Source: Desulfobacterales bacterium
GTDB lineage: Bacteria > Desulfobacterota > Desulfobacteria > Desulfobacterales > UBA5852
Direction: 5' to 3'
DNA: 14,692 bases
NCBI GenBank assembly: GCA_030066455.1
Contig: JASJBQ010000097.1
Span: forward strand, 1-14,692
The notes under the pieces are model-generated. The model saw only the letters and a program-made list of their open reading frames with translations. It did no database searches and was not told where the DNA came from. Below, in pieces: positions 1 through 7,244 of the stretch. Both the position numbers and the translations under genes were made by a program. How positions within the stretch are numbered: the stretch's first letter is position 1; each line of letters starts with the position of its first letter.

Positions 1-926
1 TTCCCCAGCGGCCGCCCGGCGATGTCGCCGACCAGCCCGTAGCCCTGGTCGATCGCCTGAGCGGCGGTGCCGCGGTCGCGCGAGAGCGCCGTCCAGCCCG
101 CATCGGTGATGATCCAGCCCTTTCTCTCCTGGTGGCCGATCACCGAGGCGAGCACCGAGAGCGCGATGTCTTCTACTCCGCAGACCCCCAACCCCGCCAT
201 GACCAGATCGTAGAACATGAACACCCCGGCGCGGACCTCGGTCACGCCGGAAAGGTCTCGGGCCAAGTTGGCCGTCGGGGTCGAGCCCACGCTCACCACG
301 GGGCAGGGCAGCCCGAGGCGCCGCAGCCGTGCGGCGCTCTCAACGGCCGCCTGCCGCTCGGCGTCCGCCAGGCGGCGGATGGCGTCCGACGAATGGCAGT
401 TGTAAGATTCGCCGGCATGGGTCAGGACCCCGGCGAGCGTGGTGTGCTTCTGGGTGTGCAGGCAACGGCCGATCTCGATGAGCAGGGGATCGCCGGGCAC
501 GACGCCCGAACGGTGCCCGTCGCAGTCGAGTTCGATCAGGGCCGGGATGACGAGGTCGTGCGTCCGGGCCCGCTCGGCCAGCAGGCGGGCCTGGGCCATC
601 GAATCCAGGATGACGCTCAACCGCGCGCCCTTCTTGATCAGGGCGGCGATGCGGTCGATTTTCACCGGCGCGACGCCCACGGCGTAGATCATGTCCGTGA
701 TCCCGTGGTCGAAGTAGTACTCGGCCTCCTTGAGGGTCGATACCGTGATGCCGCCGGGCTGGCCCTCGAGGGCCAGGCGAACCACGTCGATGCTTTTGGC
801 GGTCTTGCCGTGGGGTCGCAGATCGATACCCAGGCCCTGCATCCGAGCGTGAAAGGAGGTGATGTTCCGGGTCAGCTTCTCCCGGTCCAGCACCAGGCAA
901 GGGGTTTCGAGTTCATTCAATTGCAT
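1..926 (-). CDS. PLP-dependent D-threonine aldolase / D-serine dehydratase family enzyme (partial, C-terminus beyond the window)
   Basis: About 308 codons are present and the frame stays open to the left edge. The N-terminus reads LNELETPCLVLD, followed by RPHGKTAKS, the signature around the PLP-binding lysine (K41) of fold-type III (alanine-racemase-like) D-threonine aldolases and D-serine dehydratases. SVGSTPT and ITDAGWTALS match later conserved blocks of the family. Members are usually about 370-380 residues, so roughly 65 C-terminal residues, including the expected metal-binding His/Cys motif, lie outside the window. The likely reaction is retro-aldol cleavage of D-threonine-type 3-hydroxy amino acids, or dehydration of D-serine/D-threonine; the sequence does not separate these. 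The ATG lies inside the end of the upstream RidA-type gene (14-base overlap), so the two are almost surely co-transcribed and translationally coupled. That partner favours a dehydratase that releases a reactive enamine. Confidence 0.85.
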   Translation of the reverse strand, partial: MQLNELETPCLVLDREKLTRNITSFHARMQGLGIDLRPHGKTAKSIDVVRLALEGQPGGITVSTLKEAEYYFDHGITDMIYAVGVAPVKIDRIAALIKKGARLSVILDSMAQARLLAERARTHDLVIPALIELDCDGHRSGVVPGDPLLIEIGRCLHTQKHTTLAGVLTHAGESYNCHSSDAIRRLADAERQAAVESAARLRRLGLPCPVVSVGSTPTANLARDLSGVTEVRAGVFMFYDLVMAGLGVCGVEDIALSVLASVIGHQERKGWIITDAGWTALSRDRGTAAQAIDQGYGLVGDIAGRPLG

Positions 927-1323
927 GGCGCGCTCCAGGTCCGTGCTCGGCCACCGCAGCAATGGCCTCGACTTCGATCTGGAATCCATGGTGCAGCTCG
1001 CGGGTCGGCACGATCGCGCGGGCTGGGCGATGGTCGCCGAAGAAACGCGCGTAGACCGCGTTGACCCGGTCCCACAGGGCGATGTCCGCGATGTAGACCG
1101 TCACCTTCAAAACCTGATCGCGATGACTTCCTGCCGCCCGCAGGATGGCGTCGAGGTTGGCCAGGACCTGTTCGGTCTGCTCCTCGATGGGACCGATGGG
1201 GAGGGCTTTCCGGTCGGGATGGATGGGGAGCTGACCGGACACATAAACCAGACCGCCATGTTCGATGGCCTGGGCATAATGGCCCGCCGGGAGGGGGGCC
1301 TTTTCTGTGGTGATGGCTTGCAT
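913..1323 (-). CDS. RidA/YjgF family enamine/imine deaminase
   Basis: The 136-residue product has the size and layout of the RidA family: LVYVSGQLPIHP near residues 25-36, a central VLKVTVYIAD, and the C-terminal RPARAIVPTREL plus IEVEAIA. R102 matches the catalytic arginine of RidA (Arg105 in E. coli), and E119 lies in the conserved EAIA block. RidA proteins are soluble trimers that hydrolyse reactive enamines/imines such as 2-aminoacrylate, released by PLP-dependent dehydratases, to keto acids and ammonia. An AGAAAGG ribosome binding site precedes the ATG. The gene overlaps the following PLP-enzyme gene by 14 bases. This arrangement suggests that RidA disposes of that enzyme's product. It is divergent from the sensor kinase across a 274-base gap. 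Confidence 0.93.
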   Translation of the reverse strand: MQAITTEKAPLPAGHYAQAIEHGGLVYVSGQLPIHPDRKALPIGPIEEQTEQVLANLDAILRAAGSHRDQVLKVTVYIADIALWDRVNAVYARFFGDHRPARAIVPTRELHHGFQIEVEAIAAVAEHGPGARHAIE

Positions 1324-1358
1324 GCGGACCTTTCTGTTCGTTTTAATACTGTCCGGCT

Positions 1359-1402
1359 AAAGGCGCCTCGGAACGAAAACCGGCATGCGGATCAGCGCCT
1401 TT
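1359..1402 (-). promoter_or_regulatory. Inverted repeat in the probable ridA leader
   Basis: A perfect 8-base inverted repeat, AAAGGCGC (1359-1366) and GCGCCTTT (1395-1402), separated by 28 bases, lies 36 bases upstream of the RidA-type start. In a minus-strand transcript it could form a leader stem. It could equally be a protein-binding site. I recognise no known riboswitch class. Confidence 0.3.
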
Positions 1403-1466
1403 CTCCTAAACCCGGATCCTTTAAAAATACAACCCAAAATGACAACCGGGCACACGGCCTACAATC

Positions 1467-1494
1467 TTGCATTTATGCCAATATATGTTATTGT
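1467..1494 (+). promoter_or_regulatory. Candidate sigma70-like promoter for the hybrid kinase
   Basis: TTGCAT (1467-1472) and TATTGT (1489-1494) are separated by 16 bases in a locally AT-rich stretch of a GC-rich region. This would start transcription near base 1501, about 100 bases before the kinase ATG. It is a match by eye only. Confidence 0.4.
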
Positions 1495-1496
1495 TC

Positions 1497-1525
1497 CAAG
1501 GGTTTGGGTGATACATACACCCTTG
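1497..1525. promoter_or_regulatory. Inverted repeat overlapping the predicted kinase transcription start (operator-like)
   Basis: CAAGGGT (1497-1503) and ACCCTTG (1519-1525) form a perfect 7-base inverted repeat. Inside it sits a second pair, GGGTG (1506-1510) and CACCC (1518-1522). It starts where the candidate kinase promoter would begin transcription, as expected for a repressor site. No known binding-site consensus was recognised. Confidence 0.3.
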
Positions 1526-1597
1526 CTTGATAGATGCGGCGGCCCGCCGGCCATTTGATCGCAAGGGGCCGTTTGAGCTCGGGCGGGAAGAAACGTC

Positions 1598-3808
1598 ATG
1601 ATTTTTGAAATAAAATCAAAGTTAGAGGGCTTCATCGACGCTTTCTGCACCCCGGAAACCAACCTTGAGGACAGGCGCCGGATCAACCTGTTCGTAACCC
1701 TTTCGTTCGTCGGCATCTTTTTTCTGATCCTTTTCAGCCTCACCGGTTTTGTTCAGCGCAACCCGGTTTTAGGCACCTTTGACCTGATAACCGCCCTGAT
1801 GCTTGCGCTCAACCTGATCGATGCTCACCATCGAAAATTTTTCAAGTTCAATATTTGGGTGGGGCTGGGCTTTGCCTCTATTTTATACGTCTATCTGTAT
1901 GTTTCCGGGGGCATCGATGGAACAGCATTTGTCTGGTATTACACCTATCCCCTGATCGCCTGCTATATGCTGGGGGCCAGGGCCGGCGCCGTATTATCCG
2001 CCCTCATGCTGCTGCCTGTCCTGGGACTGCTGGTCGCTCAACCGTCCCACCCGTTCTTTGCGTCCTACAACCTCACTTTTGTGTGGCGCTTTGCGGCGGC
2101 CTATACGACGGTAGCGGTCTTCTCCTATCTTTTCGAGAACACCCGGGAGAAGAACCGCCGGGAGCTCAGTGCCATCAATCTTTCGCTCGAAAGCCAGGTC
2201 GATGAACGCACGGCCGAGCTGACCGCGGCCAATGCGCAGCTTATCGGGGAAGTGCAGAAACGCCGCGAAGCCCACCTGTCGTTACAGCGCTACCAGGAGA
2301 TCCTGATGACGGTCATGGACAGCATCGAGGCCAATATCTATGTCGCCGACATGGATACCCACGAAATTCTGTTCATGAACCGCCACATGCAGGAGGTCTT
2401 TGGCCGCGACATGACAGGCGAGCGCTGCTGGCAGGCGATCCGCGACATGGACGGACCCTGCGATTTCTGCTCCAATCCGCTGCTGGTCGATGCGCGCAAG
2501 CAGCCAACGGGCCTGCACATCTGGCAGGGTGCGAACCAGATGACAGGCCGATGGTACATCCACTACGACCGGGCGACCACATGGACCGACGGCCGCCTGG
2601 TCCGCATTCAGATCGCCATCGATATCACCGAACACAAGCAGACCGAAGAAAAACTGCGACAGGCCCAGAAGATGGAGTCGGTCGGCACCCTGGTGGGGGG
2701 TATCGCCCACGACTTCAACAATCTCCTGGGCGTCATCATCGGCAATATGGAACTGGCCTTGCAGGATATCCCCAAATCCAACCCCGCCCATGCCAATCTG
2801 GAAGAGATCAAAACGGCCGGATTCCGCGCCAAGGAAATCGTAAGCCAGCTGCTGCGTTTCAGTCGCCGGACCGATGAAGATTTTCAACCGCTGGCGCTAG
2901 CGCCCGTCGTCGAGGAAGCCGTCAAATTTCTTCGCGCGGCCATTCCGACGACCATCACCATCGATCTGAAGACCCATGCATCCGCAATGACCGTTCGCTC
3001 CGAAGCGAGCCAGATGCACCAGATTATCATGAACCTGGTCACCAATGCCTCACAGGCCATGAAACGCACCGGCGGCTCGATCAGCATCGATCTGGATCGC
3101 CTCCGGCAGAAGCGCGCGGGGTCCAGCGACCACCCGGAACCGCCCCCGGGCGACTATGCGCGCCTGCGGGTGGCTGACAGCGGGCCCGGTATCGCGCCGG
3201 AGATTCTCCAGCATATTTTCGATCCCTATTTTACCACGAAAGCGGTCGGGCAGGGCTCAGGTATGGGGCTGGCGGTGGTGCACGGCATCGTGGCCAAGCA
3301 TGAGGGTGATATTTCCGTTGCCAGTACCCCCGGCGAGGGCACGACGTTTACGATTCTGCTGCCGCTGGTAGAGGCTGCACCGGAACCGGCGGCGGATATG
3401 ATGCAACCCCTTCCAACCGGTACGGAGCGGATCCTTCTGATCGACGATGAAGATCTTCTGCTGGCAATGGGACAGAAGACCCTGTCGCGATTGGGCTATC
3501 AGGTGGAGGGCTTTCAATCCCCCCATGACGGCGTGGCCGCTTTTAAAGCGCAGCCGGATCGCTTCGATCTGGTCGTTACCGATATGACCATGCCCCGGAT
3601 GTCGGGGGTGAGCGTATGCGAGGGCATCAAGGCTGTTCGGGCCGATATCCCGGTCATCATCTGTTCGGGGTACAGCGATATCGTCAATCCGGAAAACGCG
3701 GTGGAGATGGGTTTTGCGGCCTTTCTGCAGAAACCTGTCATCATGCAGGATTATGCGCAAATCATTCGCAAGGTTCTCGACCAGCCGCGCGTTGCCCCTG
3801 CGCGGTGA
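1598..3808 (+). CDS. Membrane-anchored PAS hybrid sensor histidine kinase with C-terminal receiver domain
   Basis: The 736-residue protein has, in order: a hydrophobic N-terminal region (about residues 30-180) with five or six membrane segments and a GGIDGTAFVWYYTYPL loop; a helical linker (185-230); a PAS domain (about 235-345); HisKA with GGIAHDFNNLLG and phospho-acceptor H371; an ATPase domain with N-box N483, DSGPGI at 527-532 and GQGSGMGLAVV from 551; and a receiver domain (611-725) with acidic residues D616/D617, phospho-acceptor D662 and K712. The His and Asp modules make it a hybrid kinase. No HPt or DNA-binding output is present, so the signal must pass to a separate partner or be quenched intramolecularly. 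The PAS domain carries C277, C288 and C291 (PC-x2-C), which could sense redox state or metal. GGAAG lies 7 bases before the ATG. The gene stands alone. Confidence 0.93.
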   Translation: MIFEIKSKLEGFIDAFCTPETNLEDRRRINLFVTLSFVGIFFLILFSLTGFVQRNPVLGTFDLITALMLALNLIDAHHRKFFKFNIWVGLGFASILYVYLYVSGGIDGTAFVWYYTYPLIACYMLGARAGAVLSALMLLPVLGLLVAQPSHPFFASYNLTFVWRFAAAYTTVAVFSYLFENTREKNRRELSAINLSLESQVDERTAELTAANAQLIGEVQKRREAHLSLQRYQEILMTVMDSIEANIYVADMDTHEILFMNRHMQEVFGRDMTGERCWQAIRDMDGPCDFCSNPLLVDARKQPTGLHIWQGANQMTGRWYIHYDRATTWTDGRLVRIQIAIDITEHKQTEEKLRQAQKMESVGTLVGGIAHDFNNLLGVIIGNMELALQDIPKSNPAHANLEEIKTAGFRAKEIVSQLLRFSRRTDEDFQPLALAPVVEEAVKFLRAAIPTTITIDLKTHASAMTVRSEASQMHQIIMNLVTNASQAMKRTGGSISIDLDRLRQKRAGSSDHPEPPPGDYARLRVADSGPGIAPEILQHIFDPYFTTKAVGQGSGMGLAVVHGIVAKHEGDISVASTPGEGTTFTILLPLVEAAPEPAADMMQPLPTGTERILLIDDEDLLLAMGQKTLSRLGYQVEGFQSPHDGVAAFKAQPDRFDLVVTDMTMPRMSGVSVCEGIKAVRADIPVIICSGYSDIVNPENAVEMGFAAFLQKPVIMQDYAQIIRKVLDQPRVAPAR

Positions 3809-3826
3809 TCTTCGGTGTGATCTTCC

Positions 3827-3862
3827 CGCCGCCCCTCGATACCCCACGGGAGGTTGGCGGCG
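3827..3862 (+). terminator. Possible stem-loop after the kinase gene
   Basis: CGCCGCC-CCTC (3827-3837) pairs with GAGG-tt-GGCGGCG (3850-3862), an 11-base-pair stem with a two-base bulge, starting 18 bases past the kinase stop. No T-run follows, so intrinsic termination is uncertain. Confidence 0.3.
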
Positions 3863-3976
3863 CCTGATCGCCGGTCACCGGCCAGAAAAAGTCGCGAAGC
3901 ATCAGCGCCAAATTCGGCAGCCGTGGCGGCAAGTTATCCTTTCCAATTGTCAGTTTCAGAGGGCGGCCGGTGATCA

Positions 3977-4402
3977 TTAGGCCGGTGATGGTTTGTTGTC
4001 GGCATGCAAGGGGACCAGACCTTTTTTGACCACCCGTTTGCGGCCGGCCCAGAAGCCCAGCCAGATGGTCAGAAGGCGCAGGGCAACGCTTATGAGCAGG
4101 GAAATGGCGACGACTTGGTACCTGATGGTGGCCACCCGCGTCCAAACGAGGAGCCCCAGCACTTCAAACAGGGTCGTTATCAGAAAAATGCCGACAAACG
4201 CCTGCCGATACTCCTTGTTGTCCAGGAAACGGTTATTGGCCCGAGAGAATTTTTCACACAGGTGGGCGGTGCACACAATCACCACGATGATGGCCCCGGT
4301 GGAGCCGAGTTTGTTGCCGACAATGGCATCCAGGATCGCGATGCCGATGATCCCGAGAAGATAAAGCCCCAAAAAGCGCGCGAGAAATCCGTTCGTGCTC
4401 AT
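3977..4402 (-). CDS. Small integral membrane protein of unknown function
   Basis: The 141-residue protein has four likely membrane helices (about residues 9-28, 33-47, 68-87 and 97-118), a charged loop (HLCEKFSRANNRFLDNKEYRQ) between helices 2 and 3, and a basic tail (GRKRVVKKG). A small four-helix protein with a short polar central loop loosely recalls the ABZJ_00895 family, but I cannot confirm that. AAGGGGA lies 8 bases before the ATG and supports the start. It converges with the kinase across 168 bases and has no operon partner. Confidence 0.75.
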   Translation of the reverse strand: MSTNGFLARFLGLYLLGIIGIAILDAIVGNKLGSTGAIIVVIVCTAHLCEKFSRANNRFLDNKEYRQAFVGIFLITTLFEVLGLLVWTRVATIRYQVVAISLLISVALRLLTIWLGFWAGRKRVVKKGLVPLHADNKPSPA

Positions 4403-4659
4403 CTGCTATTCCCCTTACCGTTTCCCGACGTGGGAAGACTCGACGCGCGTGGGGCCCCGCAAACGGGCGTCGATGAGACCACACCTTCCATCGCACGGAT
4501 TGATGATTGATTCGATGTATGTCGGGCGGCAGATCGGCACACCGGTCGCGCGCGAAATGCCGCGGTCGTCGTCGGGCCCTTGGGTGTTGCGGCGGACAAG
4601 GGAAATCGTGATGATTTAGTTTTCTGCAAAATATGCACCATGAACTGTTCAGCGCTCAC

Positions 4660-4673
4660 CACTACATGTAGTG
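4660..4673. repeat. Perfect 14-base palindrome, possible operator
   Basis: CACTACATGTAGTG is fully self-complementary. It lies in an AT-rich patch of the gene-free region, with a further ACATGTAA about 25 bases away. It looks like a dimeric-regulator site. No nearby gene obviously uses it. Confidence 0.4.
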
Positions 4674-4828
4674 TCTTAATAAACATATAACCACAACATG
4701 TAACGAATGCGGCCATTTTTCGGCAACGGATTGACAAAAAACGTCCATCTGGATGGTGGGCGCTCGGTTGATGGTGCAAGGTGTGAAAAGAGACGCCTTC
4801 GCGAAGGGCTCGCAAAATGATCGTGATC

Positions 4829-4875
4829 GAAAAAAGGCCGCACCCGGGCAGCGGTGTCCCCCACCGCTGCCCGGG
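4829..4875 (-). terminator. Strong rho-independent terminator, minus strand
   Basis: CCCGGGCAGCGGTG (4843-4856) and CACCGCTGCCCGGG (4862-4875) form a perfect 14-base-pair stem with a five-base loop. In the minus-strand direction the stem is followed, after 7 bases, by a run of Ts (plus-strand A-run around 4830-4835). The haloalkane dehalogenase stop is more than 320 bases upstream, so the terminator may originally have served the gene whose remnant ends at 4934. Confidence 0.75.
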
Positions 4876-4933
4876 CGGTTAGGGCCGGCCGCTTGATCGC
4901 AGCAAGGTCAAAGCGATGGTGCCGACCGGATCG

Positions 4934-5017
4934 TCAAATACCCACCCGCTCTTCGCAGAACGGGGCGCCTTCCACCAGGCTCTGGGTGATCTCGGCGCTT
5001 GCCTCGAAGGTATTTTG
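4934..5017 (-). pseudogene. Possible C-terminal gene remnant
   Basis: One minus-strand frame reads QNTFEASAEITQSLVEGAPF and then CEERVGI before a TGA at 4934-4936. Its composition and GC-ending codons look like real coding sequence, unlike the surroundings. The frame is closed by a stop just upstream, so only about 27 codons are left. A strong terminator follows about 60 bases downstream, as expected for a real gene end. I do not recognise the family. It could be a chance open stretch. Confidence 0.3.
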
Positions 5018-5196
5018 TTATTTTCAGCGGTGCGCAGGCCGGAGGATCGGGATACGCGCATGGGTAGCAGGGAAAGGAAAGTGGCTTGATCGGAGCAATC
5101 GGGCAGCAACTGATATCTGCTGATGTTTGATTATTTATGAAAAATGCGGCCATGGCGAAAAAGCAACGCGCGACGGGTATCTGCTCGCAAGATGAA

Positions 5197-6096
5197 CTAC
5201 GGGCCGAAGGCCGCCAGCGCTCTGCGGGCGATATCATCTCCCCATTCCTGGACAAAATGGCCGGCGTCGGCATGCCTGTAGGGCTCGGGGCAGCCGGCGA
5301 TGCATTTTCGCAGCGCGCCCATCACCGGCGGGCCCAGCACCGGATCCTGCAACCCCACGGCCATGAAGACCGGTCCGGACCAGGAAGTTTGCAGCCATTC
5401 GCGGGCGGCGCGTGACAGCTCGGCGCCGGGGGCGTCGGGCCGGTCCGGCACCATCTCCGGAAAGCGGCGCACGCCGGCCTTGTATCGCACGTCCGGAAAC
5501 GGGGCGTCGTAGGCGGCGCACTCGGCCGGGGAAAGGTGGGGGCAGGTCCGCTGCATCAGCCGGCCGGGTAACAGATCGGGGTTGGCCCGCACCCAGGCCC
5601 GCCAATCGCGGAATCCCTGTGAAAGTGGGTCGTCGCCGGTGCCCAGGGTGGTGTTCATGATCAGCAGGCGGTCGAACCGCGCGGGCATGGCCATCGGCAG
5701 GGTGAGCCCCAGCAGACCGCCCCAGTCCTGACAGACCAGGGTGATGCGGCGCAGGTCGAGGTGCTCGACAAAGGCCATCAGGGCATCGCGGTGGAAGTCG
5801 AAAGTGTAGACGTCTTCCGCGGCGGGCTTGTCCGAGCGTCCGAAACCGAAAAAATCCGGCGCCACGGCCCGATGCCCGGCCGCCGCAAAAACCGGTATCA
5901 TCCGGCGGTAGAGGTAGCTCCAGGTGGGCTCGCCGTGCAGGCAGAAGAAGGTGTGGGCGGCGCCGGCCGGGCCGGCGTCCACGTAGTGCATCCGCAGGCC
6001 TTCGAAGCCTTTCAGCCCCTCGACGTATTGGGGGGCGTAGGGAAAACCGGGAAGATCGCGAAAGCGTTCGTCCGGGGTGCGCAGGATGGCGGTCAT
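5197..6096 (-). CDS. dhlA: Haloalkane dehalogenase (DhlA-like, HLD subfamily I)
   Basis: This 299-residue alpha/beta hydrolase closely follows Xanthobacter DhlA (310 residues) along its whole length: AILRTPDERF at the start, LHGEPTWSYLYRRMIPVF, PDFFGFGRSDKP, QDWGGLLGLTLPMA, AYDAPFPD, GVRRFPEMV and DAGHFVQEWG. The nucleophile is D124 (in QDWGG), the halide-binding tryptophans are W125 and probably W165 in the cap, and the acid D251 and H280 complete the triad. The enzyme hydrolyses a terminal carbon-halogen bond to an alcohol plus halide, in the cytoplasm, without cofactor. The cap is shorter than in DhlA, so substrate range may differ. GGAG lies 8 bases before the ATG. It lies 39 bases after the small exported-protein gene and is probably co-transcribed with it. 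A haloperoxidase lies 2.2 kb away. The symbol is by similarity. Confidence 0.92.
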   Translation of the reverse strand: MTAILRTPDERFRDLPGFPYAPQYVEGLKGFEGLRMHYVDAGPAGAAHTFFCLHGEPTWSYLYRRMIPVFAAAGHRAVAPDFFGFGRSDKPAAEDVYTFDFHRDALMAFVEHLDLRRITLVCQDWGGLLGLTLPMAMPARFDRLLIMNTTLGTGDDPLSQGFRDWRAWVRANPDLLPGRLMQRTCPHLSPAECAAYDAPFPDVRYKAGVRRFPEMVPDRPDAPGAELSRAAREWLQTSWSGPVFMAVGLQDPVLGPPVMGALRKCIAGCPEPYRHADAGHFVQEWGDDIARRALAAFGP

Positions 6097-6135
6097 GGCG
6101 TCATCTCCGGGTGGCAGGGTTTTATGGGCCGTGCA

Positions 6136-6594
6136 TCACTGCATGCGCGTGAAGTACTCGCGGATGTGCAGGTCGATCGCTTCGCTGGCCGAAGGGACGT
6201 AGACCCACATCTGGTCGGCGGACACGAAATGATAGACCATGAGCGTGGCCGCGCCGTCCGACCCCTGGAGTTTGAGCACGACGGTATCCTCGTCCTCCCC
6301 CACGATCACATAGCGCCCTTTCTTTTCAAAGCCGGCGTATTCCGTCGATTGGCCGTCCTTCTGGACCTTGATGGCCGGCATGGTCAACTGGGCGACGCCA
6401 TCTTCGAAGGCGACGATCATGTTGCCGAGCATCTGGGAGATGTAATCCAGCTGCCCGGGGGCCAGAACGGCGTGCTGCCGGTTGAAGGCCATCGACGCGG
6501 CTTTGTCCGACTGCCAGCGGCCTTCGATGTCCGGGGCGGCGTGGGCCGTGCCCGACGTGAGAAGCAAAAAGACGAGGACAAATCTTGTTTTCAT
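6136..6594 (-). CDS. Small exported protein of unknown function
   Basis: The 152-residue product begins MKTRFVLVFLLLTSGTAHA, a clear Sec signal peptide with an AHA cleavage site after residue 19. The mature part opens with IEGRWQSD and alternates short beta-like stretches (GRYVIVGED, DTVVLKLQG), which recalls small lipocalin-like beta-barrel domains; this is an impression, not an identification. An upstream in-frame start exists, but AGGGGG 7 bases before this ATG and the signal peptide favour 6594. The gene is 39 bases upstream of the dehalogenase, so they probably share a transcript. It could be a periplasmic binding or carrier protein, but nothing shows its ligand. Confidence 0.75.
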   Translation of the reverse strand: MKTRFVLVFLLLTSGTAHAAPDIEGRWQSDKAASMAFNRQHAVLAPGQLDYISQMLGNMIVAFEDGVAQLTMPAIKVQKDGQSTEYAGFEKKGRYVIVGEDEDTVVLKLQGSDGAATLMVYHFVSADQMWVYVPSASEAIDLHIREYFTRMQ

Positions 6595-6740
6595 CACGGC
6601 CCCCTGGGTTGCTGCGGTGCGGTGGACGCCCCCGGACGGTATTGCCAGGCCCCCGATAGGGCTGCCGATCCTGGCGTTCACGATTGGAGAGGACTTCGCG
6701 CACGATGGATCCACTCACGATTCGGCTCCGGGCCGGGTGT

Positions 6741-7184
6741 TCACGGGGCGTTGGGCAAGCGTTTTTTGAATCCGCAATGTGTGTCGGCGTCATAGCCCCG
6801 GGATTGGTAGAATCGGATCGAATCGGTGCGTTTCGCCTCGGTGACAAGAATGATCTGGCCGCAACGCCGCTCGCGCGCCGCCTTTTCCAGCGCGGCCATC
6901 AGGGCTTTGCCCACGCCCCGCCGGCGATGGGCTCGATCGACAATCAAGTCTTCAATCACCATAAACGGCCGGCCGTCTCCGTAGAGATCCTCGCAGACGA
7001 CGCCCATGACAAATCCGACCAGTCGCCCGGCCTGCCTGGCGGCTAGGAGAACGTAGGCGGGATTCGCGGCGATCCGTCCAAAGGTGGCGCGCATCGCATC
7101 CTGTGAGGACGTCTCGCCCCAGAACTGCTGAAACAACGCCGGGAGATGGGGCAGATCCGCATGGGTCAATGATTCGATTTGCAC
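6741..7184 (-). CDS. GNAT family N-acetyltransferase
   Basis: The 147-residue protein has a GNAT fold: VGFVMGVV (strand 4), then VIEDLIVDRAHRRRGVGKAL, whose R87-R-R-G-V-G92 is the acetyl-CoA pyrophosphate-binding loop, and the C-terminal FYQSRGY with Y126 in the usual general-acid position. It transfers an acetyl group from acetyl-CoA to an unknown amine. I chose the GTG at 7184 because a G-rich site (GGACGGGGG) lies just upstream and the domain starts there. A TTG at 7229 in the same frame would add 15 poorly conserved residues. It follows another GNAT gene after about 60 bases. Confidence 0.85.
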   Translation of the reverse strand: MQIESLTHADLPHLPALFQQFWGETSSQDAMRATFGRIAANPAYVLLAARQAGRLVGFVMGVVCEDLYGDGRPFMVIEDLIVDRAHRRRGVGKALMAALEKAARERRCGQIILVTEAKRTDSIRFYQSRGYDADTHCGFKKRLPNAP

Positions 7185-7244
7185 GTCAGGCCCCCGTCCA
7201 TGTCGAAGATTCAGAGCGCCACGGCGCAACCGTTTAATGCAGGG

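Larger units (their letters stand above)
4403..5196. other. 794-base stretch without a convincing intact gene
   Basis: The open frames here are short, differ by strand and have amino acid content unlike real proteins. Visible structure: a 14-base palindrome (4660-4673) in an AT-rich patch, a TTGACA box at 4735-4740 with no good -10 box, a 12-base palindrome CCTTCGCGAAGG (4796-4807), a strong minus-strand terminator (4829-4875) and a short possible gene remnant just before it. The region looks like the remains of a lost gene plus regulatory DNA. Confidence 0.55.

Noticed and set aside
132..1064. Long plus-strand open frame of 310 codons
   Set aside because: It is antisense to the PLP enzyme and RidA genes, which have clear family motifs. 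Its own product is rich in Gly, Arg, His and Asp without any recognisable domain.
4735..4765. TTGACA box on the plus strand
   Set aside because: The -35 match is perfect, but no -10 box lies at the right distance and no plus-strand gene follows.
4399..4815. Minus-strand frame of 138 codons in the gene-free gap
   Set aside because: It has no good ribosome binding site, its composition is irregular, and it crosses the AT-rich palindrome patch. I see no sign of protein coding.
5761..6795. Plus-strand open frame of 344 codons
   Set aside because: It lies antisense to the dehalogenase and the exported protein, both supported by motifs and ribosome binding sites. GC-rich DNA gives long shadow frames.
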